IMG/VR virus record: IMGVR_UViG_3300044825_001015
Coordinates: 1-64,000 of that record
Direction: 5' to 3' (one strand)
Length of the DNA: 64,000 nt
From: a virus
In this document: piece after piece, positions 42,366 to 52,306 of the stretch
Layout of the letters: every line of letters starts with the position of its first letter
Numbering within the stretch: the first letter of the stretch is position 1
Position numbers and translations under genes: made by a program
Notes under the pieces: model-generated
Told to the model about the DNA's origin: nothing
The model's input: only the letters and a program-made list of their open reading frames with translations
Database searches by the model: none

Positions 42366-42835
42366 CCTTCTCAACACCAAGCGTTATAAAACTTTCTGTA
42401 GTTGGAGGAAATGCTACAGAATTTGATAATTTAAATTCAGGCGGCGCCCTCACATTGTCTGATCATTCTAGATCCCCATTGTCCGTATCCTATGATGTTT
42501 TGAGCAAGTCTGACAGAATGGCAGATGGAACATTGAAGAGATATGTTGTCGCTAGAAAGAAAATAATTCAATGTCAATGGTCTATGCTTCCAACAATCAG
42601 AAGCCAGGTTGCAGATGGAAATGCTGATGCAAGAGACATGAAAGAGTTTTATGAGTCTAATTTATATAGGCCCATGAGTATGACTTTATACTATAATAGA
42701 AATACTGCAGAGCGATCTGGCGGGGCGTATGCAGAAACACTATCAGTCTATTGGAACAATTTCACATTTGATGTAGTAAAAAGATATAAGAACTTTGACT
42801 ACTGGAATGTAACAGCAGAATTTTTGGAGATATAA
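42362..42835 (+). CDS. Distal tail/minor tail protein
   Basis: 157 aa, ATGA overlap with the tape measure. Beta-rich: SYDVLSKSDRMADGTLKRYVVARKK, IIQCQWSMLP, MTLYYNRN, and the end VKRYKNFDYWNVTAEFLEI, a frequent finish of small distal tail and tube-related proteins. Gene order (directly after the tape measure) supports a role at the tail tip. Not a full-length Dit. Confidence 0.6.
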   Translation: MTFSTPSVIKLSVVGGNATEFDNLNSGGALTLSDHSRSPLSVSYDVLSKSDRMADGTLKRYVVARKKIIQCQWSMLPTIRSQVADGNADARDMKEFYESNLYRPMSMTLYYNRNTAERSGGAYAETLSVYWNNFTFDVVKRYKNFDYWNVTAEFLEI

Positions 42836-45800
42836 TGCTAGGCAATACTACAGTCAGAAACTCAATTAATGGGTCTGATGTTGTTGAAGCGAAGCCAAAA
42901 ATTATTGCTGAATGGAATATGAATTCCATTGCAAGCCCATTTATTCATGGTACTGAAACTCATCCAATATCTTTTACCCCGCTAACTCTTCAAAAGGGGG
43001 CGGCAGCGCCAAACATTACAAGTATTACTGAAACTTCAAACTTTGATAGAACTTTCTATAGTCCAGTTTTTAATGATAATACATCTCAATTAATTATTGC
43101 TTCTTCAAGTTCTACTTCTGCTCTAGTGTCTGGATATGCTATGGCTAATGGAACAGCATCTTTAATTTTAAAAAACAAGATACCAATTTCTAATGGCGAT
43201 AGTATTCAAGTTTCTGGAGTAGGTCAACTTTTCGACGGCTCATATGTAGTTGCATCACAACTAGGTGGAGTCCTTTTATCTTACGTTACAAATAATTCAT
43301 CAAGTAATGTAAGCCTTACATCATCTCCAATACAAGGTAGAGTATCTGCCAATATTTCAGAATATTATGTAGACTTTACAGTATCTACGTTTGCTAGCAG
43401 AGCAGCAAAAATATTTTTTAAATTGAAGTCTGACTATCAATTTCAATCACAAAGTTCTCAATTATTTTTAGAAGAATTTAATGTGACTCTTAGGGCGGTA
43501 GGTCTGAAAGATGGAGTCCCTGTATATACACAATCAATAACAAAGAATTACACAGTCAATTCAACTTCATGGACAGATGCATATATATCATTTGCAAATC
43601 CAGATAGCCAGGTAGATGTTGTTAGAGTTTATATCTCTATGGAAGTTTCAAATGATTATCGTGCCGCGTTGATAGTGGATCAGATATTTGGAGCGAACGT
43701 ATCAGACTTTGAAGTGTATACAGAAGATAGAACCCCACTCTCAGAAGTTTTTGATGTTTATAGGCCAGGAGAAGTACTGCTAGATGCTGGGCCAAAAAAT
43801 GTAGAAATAAACTCTACATTGACATATCCACAACAATGCACACCAACTCAGATGGCGCACAAGTATGCTATTGGTGATTTATATCAAAAGGTGCAGCGCA
43901 GCATAACCCCATTCGCTGGCAATCCATATAGTTACTATGTTTCTGCAACTGGGTGGGGTAGCAAAAGAATCTGGTGCATATACGATAAAGAAATTTCTGT
44001 AAATAAATTAGTAATAAAAGTCAATGCAATTGCAGCAAAGCCAGCGGTGGACTCTTTTGTAATAAAAATATTAGTAAATAAGCAATGGGAAACTATTCAA
44101 ACAACTTCTATGGCATTTACTAATAATGGATTATTAACCCTCTATTATAACGGTACTTCATGGAGTACAACACCATGGTCACTAGTTCCAACAATATCTG
44201 AAGCGACAGGACAAATAGATAAAAGAAGAATCATACAGGGCGTAGCGTTTGAATGCATTAATCAATCATACACTATAGAAAATAGTCCACTAAACAAGCC
44301 CGACGCTTTGCAAACATTAGAGTTGATAGAAATATCACCAAGACTAGAACTTGATTTATCTAAGTTTGTTTCAGGACTTTCAGTAAATAAAGAGTTAGAT
44401 AGTTCTGATATTCCGCTACCTCTAGGATCTATTACATCAAATACTGCTACTATAGATTTTTCAAATATTCCAATAATTATCTCAAGTTCAGACATGAACA
44501 CCGCAGAAGTTAATGATGTTGTTCCTATTAGCAATTATGCATCTACATCTCCATTAAAAAATCTTTTAGTTAAGGGTGTCAAACTAAAAGGATCTTTTGA
44601 CATTAATACTGGTGTAACATCTGGAACACAGAGTATTGTAAATGTACCATCCTTTATCATGTATGTAGAAAGATGGAAAGAGACAACAGACATTGTTTCT
44701 GCTGAATGCTATGATTCTGTTAAAAGATTACAAAATATAAAATCTAGACCTTTATATCTAAAAGATAAATCCATCAATGAAATAATATATAGCATACTTG
44801 ACTCAGTAGGATTTGGAGACTACTACTTTGACGAACTAAGTAAATTAAAGATAGTAAAGTATGAAAATGATCAATCTTCAATATCTGCTTCTACAACTTT
44901 AAATCAAAATATCGAATACTTCTGGGCAGTAGATGAAGATTCTATTACAGATACCCTTAATGATTTATTAAAACCTTATCAAGTTTCCATATATACAGAT
45001 GAGTATGGAGCATTAAGGTTCTTATCTCTGTATGAAATAAATACAAAAGCAAATTCTGTTGCAGAATCAGATGTTTTATATATTCAAGATCTAAATCAAG
45101 TTCCACAGGGTGGAACTGTAAGAAGAAGCAATTTAATGTCCCTAGAGTTTGAAGAGATAGAAAGACCAGAGAAAGTAACTATTAAATATAAAAGACCTAT
45201 GCCAAGCCTTTCTGACTATAGGCAGGCTAAAGACAGGCCGTATGCATCTATGACTGAGAGTGCCACAGATATTGTTTGGGAACCAGAGCAGCAGGCACAA
45301 GTACTCTCATTCTTTGAAATAGCAAGTCCAGGAATATTAACAGAAACACAGAATAGAATACCTTTCGACATTAATAGTGTTTCTAGAATAAATCGTGCGA
45401 TAGAAAATTCTGGGTATTTATTGATTGATCAGGAAATAGTTAAGTATGATGGATTAGAGTATATATTTACATTTACTAATTCTACTGGAACATCTCAGTC
45501 AAGAACTGAAGTTATTAGAAATAGTGCAGATATAAATAGAGTTATTTCAGAAATTTATCAATTAAATGAAGTTTCAAATATAACATGGAGTCCTTCAGGA
45601 TACATGGTAAATGTAGAAAGAGGCTGCTTTGGCACAGAGCCAGCAAAGCATATTGTTTTATCTAATGGAAGTAGAAGCGGGTGGCTTGGTAGAGAATTCA
45701 ATGCAGCATATAAACAAGTATCAAGTATAGATGAGGCAGACGGAACATTTGGTGCTTCTAACGGTAATATTTCTATTAAGTGTGAAAAAGAAAGCGGAGG

Positions 45801-46665
45801 AATTTTAATATACCCATCTATTAATAATTTAGTAGGTAATAAGAGAAGATTCTTTGCAAGGTATGTATTAAATAATGTTCCTTCTGGGAAAACGGGATAT
45901 TTAGGTTCTGTTGTCGGATTAAAAATAATTTCTAACCAGATACTTGATGGACTATTTGTATGGACTGGAGTTACAAATAAAAATAAGCAAACAACAATTA
46001 CAATATCAATTGTTCAGGTTGTTAATGGAAATGTAAAAGTTATTTCAGAACCGAAAGACTTTGAGTTTACTGAAGATCTTTTCTCTGAAAATGAAGCACT
46101 TGAGATTTATATGGAATTTAATGATCCAATGAATAGGCTAAAAGTATTTATAGGATCAACATCACTATTTGAAGTAGTTAGATCAAAGGATAAAGAGAAT
46201 GATCCTGGTAAGAGAAAGGTCGCATTTAAAACTTTAACAATACCGATCTCTTCAATTAATAAGGATGGCTTCTTTGGCTTTGCTGCCTTACAAAAGGGTC
46301 GTGGAACATTAGATGCTTTAGCGTTTACGGCTAGTTCTGATCCAAGAAATCTTAATAATATATCAATAAATTCATTAGATGGTGATTACTACGCTTCATC
46401 AAGTACCACTCCAGCATACTACGCAAATGCAAATACATTATTAAATCAAATGGTTTACAACCAGTTCGTGCCTGGATTTAGCACATTCCAAGATTCGTTT
46501 GTATTTACTGGAGCGCCAGTAGCCAGAGGGATTAAGATATTCGACGTAGAATATCAGGACTATCCAGTAATAGCATCACCAGAAGTTGAATTTTTGGGCT
46601 ACTCATATAATATAGATGCTATCAGAGGATCTACTCCAATAACTGGTACGGAGGCAAATAAATAA
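42835..46665 (+). CDS. Tail hub/baseplate protein
   Basis: 1276 aa, TAATG-coupled. N-terminal beta domains with carbohydrate-binding-module look (FTVSTFASRAAKIFFKLKSD), then around 590-760 a section resembling hub proteins (FIMYVERWKETTDIVSAECY, SIYTDEYGALRFLSLYEINT), and a C-terminal LamG-like region near 960-1160 (KRRFFARYVLNNVPSGKTGY). Size and place after the distal tail gene fit the tail-associated hub. Several acquired beta domains suggest it also displays binding surfaces. Confidence 0.65.
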   Translation: MLGNTTVRNSINGSDVVEAKPKIIAEWNMNSIASPFIHGTETHPISFTPLTLQKGAAAPNITSITETSNFDRTFYSPVFNDNTSQLIIASSSSTSALVSGYAMANGTASLILKNKIPISNGDSIQVSGVGQLFDGSYVVASQLGGVLLSYVTNNSSSNVSLTSSPIQGRVSANISEYYVDFTVSTFASRAAKIFFKLKSDYQFQSQSSQLFLEEFNVTLRAVGLKDGVPVYTQSITKNYTVNSTSWTDAYISFANPDSQVDVVRVYISMEVSNDYRAALIVDQIFGANVSDFEVYTEDRTPLSEVFDVYRPGEVLLDAGPKNVEINSTLTYPQQCTPTQMAHKYAIGDLYQKVQRSITPFAGNPYSYYVSATGWGSKRIWCIYDKEISVNKLVIKVNAIAAKPAVDSFVIKILVNKQWETIQTTSMAFTNNGLLTLYYNGTSWSTTPWSLVPTISEATGQIDKRRIIQGVAFECINQSYTIENSPLNKPDALQTLELIEISPRLELDLSKFVSGLSVNKELDSSDIPLPLGSITSNTATIDFSNIPIIISSSDMNTAEVNDVVPISNYASTSPLKNLLVKGVKLKGSFDINTGVTSGTQSIVNVPSFIMYVERWKETTDIVSAECYDSVKRLQNIKSRPLYLKDKSINEIIYSILDSVGFGDYYFDELSKLKIVKYENDQSSISASTTLNQNIEYFWAVDEDSITDTLNDLLKPYQVSIYTDEYGALRFLSLYEINTKANSVAESDVLYIQDLNQVPQGGTVRRSNLMSLEFEEIERPEKVTIKYKRPMPSLSDYRQAKDRPYASMTESATDIVWEPEQQAQVLSFFEIASPGILTETQNRIPFDINSVSRINRAIENSGYLLIDQEIVKYDGLEYIFTFTNSTGTSQSRTEVIRNSADINRVISEIYQLNEVSNITWSPSGYMVNVERGCFGTEPAKHIVLSNGSRSGWLGREFNAAYKQVSSIDEADGTFGASNGNISIKCEKESGGILIYPSINNLVGNKRRFFARYVLNNVPSGKTGYLGSVVGLKIISNQILDGLFVWTGVTNKNKQTTITISIVQVVNGNVKVISEPKDFEFTEDLFSENEALEIYMEFNDPMNRLKVFIGSTSLFEVVRSKDKENDPGKRKVAFKTLTIPISSINKDGFFGFAALQKGRGTLDALAFTASSDPRNLNNISINSLDGDYYASSSTTPAYYANANTLLNQMVYNQFVPGFSTFQDSFVFTGAPVARGIKIFDVEYQDYPVIASPEVEFLGYSYNIDAIRGSTPITGTEANK

Positions 46666-47933
46666 TGGGAAATACTAATCCAAATGCACAGGAAGTAAGA
46701 GATGCACTTAGAGACTATAAAGTAGACTTTCAAACAATAGGTCCATGGGATACTGTAGGAAGTGCCTGGAATAATACAGGTGGAGGTCTATATGGATGTA
46801 TCATGCATCATACTGGGGCTGGAGTTCAGGGATATAAAGGGGCACCCTCTCTTACATGGATGAGAAATCCAGTAATTGATGGACAGCCGCTTGGAAAGCC
46901 TGCATGTAATATTTTGGTAGGGCGCGGTAAAGGAGATACATATTTAATTTCAGCGCTAGCAGTTCTTCATTCTGGCCTAGGCGGACCTTGGCCTGCTATT
47001 GGAATTAATTCTGCAGGATATGGGGCAGAGTCCAGAACCTTTGGGGTAGAAATAGAAGGTTCTACGGCATATGCAAATATTCCAGAAAGTCGTCCGTACT
47101 TTACTGAATATCAAGAAGAGAATTCTGCAAGAATAGCAGCAGCACTTTGGGATCTTTGCGGCTGGCCTGCAGATGGCTCCCGTATTGTCACACATGCTGA
47201 CTGGACAGATTCTGGTAAATATTTAGGAACAAATAATTACGGACCATATCTAGGAAGAAAGCCTGATACTAGAAGGTCTACACACTCTGGTAAATACTGG
47301 AGAAAGATGGCTGCAAAATATTTAGATCCATCTAAGGCAGGATCTGAACCATCTGGAAATACACAAAATGACGGCGGCAAAAAGGGATCAGACAATAAAA
47401 CAGATGATAATGTTGTAGATTTAGCAAGACAGGTAAAGCCAAATGCAGTTGCAAAATCTGTTGTAGCAGGCACTCCTCAAAGAGCCAGGTTTGCATTGAT
47501 GAATATGGCTAATGAATCTATATATCTATCTGAAGGAGAAACATCAGTACTTTCTGGAAGCGGCGAGGGGATACTTTGGGTTAAGGCAAGGACATTAATA
47601 GATGGAGAATCCTACGAAGTATCAAGAAAAATTTCAGACAAGTCTGCAAATGGAGATGTTACGATAGAAACTAATTGGATTCAAAATGATACATCTGCGG
47701 AAGCAGCCCTATCCCTCATAACAGACTCTTTTGATTTTAAATTTAAGTCTGTGACAGTACAGATTTTTGGCAATCCATTGATTCAATTAGGAGATTTGGT
47801 AAAACTTACATACAAGACTGGGAAGATATCATTTGATGACTCAAAATACTATATAGTAACAAAGGTATCCCAGTCTTTTGATATAGGTCTGTCAACAACC
47901 GTGTCACTCAGCCCTGTGAATAAATTCTCTTAA
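46665..47933 (+). CDS. Tail-borne amidase fused to a tail hub domain
   Basis: 422 aa, TAATG-coupled. Residues 1-220 are an amidase_2-like domain related to the endolysin: GPWDTVGSAW (compare GWDTIGRPW), H48-H49 (IMHHTG), E129 (FGVEIE), H177 (VTHADW) and GRKPDTRRS. A polar Gly/Lys/Asp linker (about 222-245) leads to a beta domain (VKPNAVAKSVVAGTPQRARF to LSTTVSLSPVNKF) whose end looks like hub-type proteins. Probably cuts peptidoglycan locally during DNA injection. Zinc residues are intact, so activity is expected. Confidence 0.8.
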   Translation: MGNTNPNAQEVRDALRDYKVDFQTIGPWDTVGSAWNNTGGGLYGCIMHHTGAGVQGYKGAPSLTWMRNPVIDGQPLGKPACNILVGRGKGDTYLISALAVLHSGLGGPWPAIGINSAGYGAESRTFGVEIEGSTAYANIPESRPYFTEYQEENSARIAAALWDLCGWPADGSRIVTHADWTDSGKYLGTNNYGPYLGRKPDTRRSTHSGKYWRKMAAKYLDPSKAGSEPSGNTQNDGGKKGSDNKTDDNVVDLARQVKPNAVAKSVVAGTPQRARFALMNMANESIYLSEGETSVLSGSGEGILWVKARTLIDGESYEVSRKISDKSANGDVTIETNWIQNDTSAEAALSLITDSFDFKFKSVTVQIFGNPLIQLGDLVKLTYKTGKISFDDSKYYIVTKVSQSFDIGLSTTVSLSPVNKFS

Positions 47934-47934
47934 A

Positions 47935-47943
47935 TGATATAAT
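47935..47943 (+). promoter_or_regulatory. Extended -10 promoter within the tail operon
   Basis: TGA-TATAAT beginning right after the amidase stop; start near 47950, ATG at 47959, SD AGGTG. Confidence 0.6.
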
Positions 47944-47958
47944 TTTAATAGGTGACCT

Positions 47959-48417
47959 ATGAATAAAAAAAAGCCAGATCCAAAGCCAGGTGTGTTTAAA
48001 AGACAAATTCTGAGATCTGCTAATGCATATACAGATGATAGAATTGATGAAGTTCTGAGGCGTATTGAGTTATCAGAAGATACTGAGCCAGGTGACGGCG
48101 ATGATGATAAAGATCCTAATAAGCCAAAACCACCAGGAGGTGGCGGAGGCGGTGGTGGACTAGGGGTAATTTTCCCACCAGAAACCCCTACCCCATGGGT
48201 AATACCAAGACCTCCAGTTAGAGAAGTTTCTGAAGTTGGTAAGGTTACTTCAATAAAATTCCAAGAAGGTGCTAGTCAGTTTACATATGACACAACTAAA
48301 ACCTATGGAACTATGTACTTATCATCGGACGGATCTCTTGCAGCAAATGTAACAATAGAAATAGATGGGGAAGGCGAGATTGAAGATTACGAGGTACAGG
48401 TGACTAAAGTTGAGTAG
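47959..48417 (+). CDS. Minor tail protein with Gly-rich linker
   Basis: 152 aa. N-terminal basic region and helix (KRQILRSANAYTDDRIDEVL), an acidic/proline/glycine linker (DGDDDKDPNKPKPP then eight glycines) and a C-terminal beta domain (VTSIKFQEGASQFTYDTTK). The linker suggests a flexible connector. Its stop overlaps the next TTG start by 8 nt. No family recognised. Confidence 0.6.
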   Translation: MNKKKPDPKPGVFKRQILRSANAYTDDRIDEVLRRIELSEDTEPGDGDDDKDPNKPKPPGGGGGGGGLGVIFPPETPTPWVIPRPPVREVSEVGKVTSIKFQEGASQFTYDTTKTYGTMYLSSDGSLAANVTIEIDGEGEIEDYEVQVTKVE

Positions 48418-49336
48418 CGGAAGGTATATATTAAGCATTGACAATCAGATAATTTCTGAGTCATATAATGCTATTACAGATGAAGGACTTAATTTAATTA
48501 GATCATATCTAGCAAACCCTACATCTAATTGGGCAGGCGCTATCAGCGTGGGTGCTATGAATAGCACACAGTCAGCATCAACTAATACCTCCATGGACTT
48601 TGAATTAGCAAGGGTTCCAGTATTACTTAGATCTGTAGAAAATAATGAAATTGTAATAAAGGGGGTGCTAGACTCAGATTTTTCTGGAAAGATATTTGAA
48701 TTAGGCTTATACCCAGAAGTATTTAATATAGTTTCAAGCGGCTTTGATGATAAATTAATTTTAAATTTTGATGAACTATGGTTAAATACTTCAGATAATT
48801 TACAAATCAATTCTTCTAATTTTAGTTTAGATAGCAGGGCAGGAGAAAATAATCTAAAGATAGGAACCGCAGCGTTAGATATATACACTAACATAGGATT
48901 AAATATATCTGGCTACACGAACTTTGATGTAACATCTTTAATGTATAACGTTACTGCTACTGGAACAAATAGATCATTTAGAGTAACGTTTATAGACAAT
49001 CAGTTACCTACTCCTGGAACTAAATATGCAGACTTCATGCTAAACTGCGCCTCCGTTGGCTATAAAAAGATAAATAAGTTGATCGGTGATTTTGTAGAAA
49101 CTGGAAACTTTAATTCAGAAATCATAAAAATTAACATAACAGCATCTTCATATGCAAATACTGCTAGAGTTGAACTGGATGCATTTAGAATAAATGACGC
49201 AGATGAAACTAATCCAGATTTCGCGTTAGTTAGTAGATCATTAATAGGTACACAAAATGGATCTTCAGCATCAGATTATGTATACAAGCCAGGTGGTGTT
49301 GAAGTAGATATTGAATATAGGGTGCAGTTACTCTAA
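48410..49336 (+). CDS. Minor tail protein
   Basis: 308 aa, TTG start. N-terminal GRYILSIDNQIISESYNAIT, then SVGAMNSTQSASTNTSMDFE, motifs seen in tail-tip proteins with the fibre-N domain, and a C-terminal CBM-like jelly roll (NIGLNISGYTNFDVTSLMYN, YKKINKLIGDFVETGNF). All-beta. TAATG overlap with the next gene. Probably part of the tail-tip complex; function inferred from composition and place. Confidence 0.6.
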   Translation: MSSGRYILSIDNQIISESYNAITDEGLNLIRSYLANPTSNWAGAISVGAMNSTQSASTNTSMDFELARVPVLLRSVENNEIVIKGVLDSDFSGKIFELGLYPEVFNIVSSGFDDKLILNFDELWLNTSDNLQINSSNFSLDSRAGENNLKIGTAALDIYTNIGLNISGYTNFDVTSLMYNVTATGTNRSFRVTFIDNQLPTPGTKYADFMLNCASVGYKKINKLIGDFVETGNFNSEIIKINITASSYANTARVELDAFRINDADETNPDFALVSRSLIGTQNGSSASDYVYKPGGVEVDIEYRVQLL

Positions 49337-52305
49337 TGAAAAAAGTAATACAAGTACAAGACTTACAGCCAGGTACAAAATATCTTATTCGTGCCCGTGC
49401 AAAAAATCAGTATGATTTTTTTTCTGAGTGGTCACAAACATACGAATTAAATGTTGTCAAAGATAACGTAAAGCCCTCCAAGCCAGCGAAACCAACTATA
49501 CAGATTGCTGGTCCTCAAAAGGTTATTGTGTCTCATGATAACACTAAGCAGGGAGGCGGCAACCTAGAATTTGATGTAACTGCATATAAAGTTTATACAA
49601 ATACTACTGCCTCAAATACTGGCGGCACTCTAATACATACAATGTCTGCAACCAGGCCAGGAAGCGGAATTAACTCTTTTGCCACAATCAATGTAAATGC
49701 TCCATTATCAGGAGGGTCTGCACAAACCCTTTACTTTTATGTCACAGCAGTAGATAGTGGGGGAAATGAGTCTGATCCATCAGATGCTACAACAGGAACC
49801 GCTATAACTTACTTTGACTCTGCTTATATTTCTGAACTTACTGCAGATAAAATTAGAACAGGAACATTGCAGGCTAATCAATCTATTAGCGTGGGCACAC
49901 TTTCACCTATCATAATTAAGTCAAATGAAACCAGTCCTCGCGGTCAAATATACATAGGAACTACAGTAAATCCAACTGGTGCAGTAGGTAGTGGATACAA
50001 AGATCCATCTACTGCATTTTATGTAGATTCTACAGGAAAGTTTTCTCTTAAAGATAAACTATATTGGGACGGAAATACTTTAACGATAGATGGATATTTC
50101 CAAATAGGTGATGAAGAAACAACTATTAGCGGTAATCAGATTCGTACTGGTAATCTAATATCAACTAACTATGTTTCTAATGTATCTGGGCAGCCACAGG
50201 CAAAGTCTACTGAATATACTACAGAGGGAACGTGGATTGATTTAGACGATGGAGAGATATACAGTAAAAACTTTTATCTAACTAGTGCTGGTGACGCAGT
50301 ATTTAGAGGAAACATTTTTGGGTCTAGAGGTATATTTAATGGAGAACTTCCTGTATCTAAAATACCAGGATTACAGAATCCAGAAGGTGCAAGAGTTCCT
50401 ACTGTTATTGTAGAATCAACAAATACCGACGATGGATATTTAGTATTCTTTAAAAATACTGGAACTGATTCTGGAGCAGAATTCTATGTTAAGCAAGGCG
50501 ACGGTACAAATTGGAGAAGAGGCTCATTAGCGCATTTAGATGATGTTGCTGGCGGCTTCCTTAGGCTTGGAGCATATCCATCATCTACTGGAATCACCCC
50601 AGGAAGAATAAGAATCTTTGCTGAAAGTGCTGGAACTAAGCAAGGAGAAATTTACCTAGATGCAAGAAGAACTTTTGCTCAGAAAATATTTCTTACTCAG
50701 CCATCTACAACAGGAGACTGGGCAACCGACCCAGTAACCAATTTTTGGAAAGATCCTGATGGAGTTTCTAATGGTCAGGATTTTTTTAAGGTAGGCTCTA
50801 CTACTGGGTCTGCTATTACTGTAAAGAAAACATCAACAGGAGCAAATAAGGTAGTCATAAAAGACTACGAAATAGAAGGCGTTTCAGAAGTTGTTGATAA
50901 TTCAAAAATTACAGTTAATACTGTAGAAATAGGTAAAGGTGTTGGAGGATCTGGAAAGCATGGCATAAAAATAGATAGTAATAATTATTGGTATGACCCT
51001 GCACCACTATCTTCGTCCGATATTGTTTTTAGAGCGGGAGGTTCTGGTAATGATTCCTTAATAGTTAGAAAAAATGGATCAGTAGAATTTGAAGGAACTA
51101 CCAATCCGACTGGCGGAGAAATTAAAGGTCTGCTAGTAATCAAAAATGTCTCTGATCAAACTACATTTTCTATAGGTAAAAATGTATTAACTGGGGGAAG
51201 GGACGGAATTCTATTAAATAGTAATAATTACTGGACTTTATCACAAACTGGACTAACTGCTAATTTTAGAGTAGGTGGGGCATCAAGATTCCTTGAATGG
51301 ACTGGATCAGCATTAAATATATCTACAGATTCTATTTTTATTAGCGGAGATCCTGCAGCAACACAAGCATTTGCTAGTAGTACTGCTACTTCTGCTGCAA
51401 ATAACGCAGTAGCAACCTTCTCGCTTGTAGATAAGTGGAACGGAAGTATTTCTGGTGTAAATATTCAAGCATCTGGAATAATTCAAAGCATATACCAGGG
51501 AGTTGCTAAAACATATGGAAGTGCAACAAATGGGTGGATATTAGACAATAGCGGCTCTCTTCCTAGATTTGATATAGGAACTTCTAATTTTTATCTTAGA
51601 TGGACTGGTCTTGGACTAAGCATAAAAGGAACTATAGATTCTGGAACATCAATCCCAGGAGGAGCATTCCAAGATGGTGGAGGGGCAGGATCTGGTCTGC
51701 AACTTGGCTCTAATAGAGTAGTTATTACAGATGGCTATGGTGGAGGAATAGTTTCATTTACTGATGGCGCAGTTCCAACACCAGGACAACTAGGTACTAT
51801 TCAAGCAGTATCACCAGACACCAATTCAAAATTCTCTGGTCTAGAAGGCGGAAGAGGAATTCTACTTGGAAATATAGCCTATCCATTTATAGAAATTGGA
51901 AAAAATCCTTCTCAAGAAAATAAAATATTACTTCTTACAGCAGCAAGCGTAGGTCTAGAAATTAGACCAACACATTTTATTTTAAGGGGAGGTTCATCTT
52001 CAAGAATTAGAGGAATACCATCCACTAGTAGCCAGCCATCAGGTAAAAAAGTTTTATATGGAGATGAAAATGAAACTTTAGAGTGGGGTCCTGCTCCAAC
52101 TGGTGGTGGAGGAACTACATATCAGGCTGGTGCAGGCATAGAAATTGATACATCAACAAATCCAGATAGTATAGTAAATACTGGATATAGGATGTTTGGA
52201 AATACCTCTGGTTCTGGAGGTAGAATATCTAATAATAATAGAATATATTTTTCGGTACAACCAACTAACGGAATGCAAGACGGCGACCTTTTGGTAGAAT
52301 TTTAA
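49336..52305 (+). CDS. Central tail fibre/minor tail protein with FnIII domain
   Basis: 989 aa. Opens with the last strands of a fibronectin III domain (VQDLQPGTKYLIRARAKNQY) and a second complete one (about 45-155), then YISELTADKIRTGTLQANQS, the fibre-shaft signature common to gpJ-like proteins, and GDEETTISGNQIRTGNLIST. A long repetitive beta shaft follows (NSNNYW repeated at about 552, 634), then ETLEWGPAPTGGGGTTYQAG, typical of the shaft-to-tip transition. Short tip domain at the end. Confidence 0.75.
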   Translation: MKKVIQVQDLQPGTKYLIRARAKNQYDFFSEWSQTYELNVVKDNVKPSKPAKPTIQIAGPQKVIVSHDNTKQGGGNLEFDVTAYKVYTNTTASNTGGTLIHTMSATRPGSGINSFATINVNAPLSGGSAQTLYFYVTAVDSGGNESDPSDATTGTAITYFDSAYISELTADKIRTGTLQANQSISVGTLSPIIIKSNETSPRGQIYIGTTVNPTGAVGSGYKDPSTAFYVDSTGKFSLKDKLYWDGNTLTIDGYFQIGDEETTISGNQIRTGNLISTNYVSNVSGQPQAKSTEYTTEGTWIDLDDGEIYSKNFYLTSAGDAVFRGNIFGSRGIFNGELPVSKIPGLQNPEGARVPTVIVESTNTDDGYLVFFKNTGTDSGAEFYVKQGDGTNWRRGSLAHLDDVAGGFLRLGAYPSSTGITPGRIRIFAESAGTKQGEIYLDARRTFAQKIFLTQPSTTGDWATDPVTNFWKDPDGVSNGQDFFKVGSTTGSAITVKKTSTGANKVVIKDYEIEGVSEVVDNSKITVNTVEIGKGVGGSGKHGIKIDSNNYWYDPAPLSSSDIVFRAGGSGNDSLIVRKNGSVEFEGTTNPTGGEIKGLLVIKNVSDQTTFSIGKNVLTGGRDGILLNSNNYWTLSQTGLTANFRVGGASRFLEWTGSALNISTDSIFISGDPAATQAFASSTATSAANNAVATFSLVDKWNGSISGVNIQASGIIQSIYQGVAKTYGSATNGWILDNSGSLPRFDIGTSNFYLRWTGLGLSIKGTIDSGTSIPGGAFQDGGGAGSGLQLGSNRVVITDGYGGGIVSFTDGAVPTPGQLGTIQAVSPDTNSKFSGLEGGRGILLGNIAYPFIEIGKNPSQENKILLLTAASVGLEIRPTHFILRGGSSSRIRGIPSTSSQPSGKKVLYGDENETLEWGPAPTGGGGTTYQAGAGIEIDTSTNPDSIVNTGYRMFGNTSGSGGRISNNNRIYFSVQPTNGMQDGDLLVEF

Positions 52306-52306
52306 T

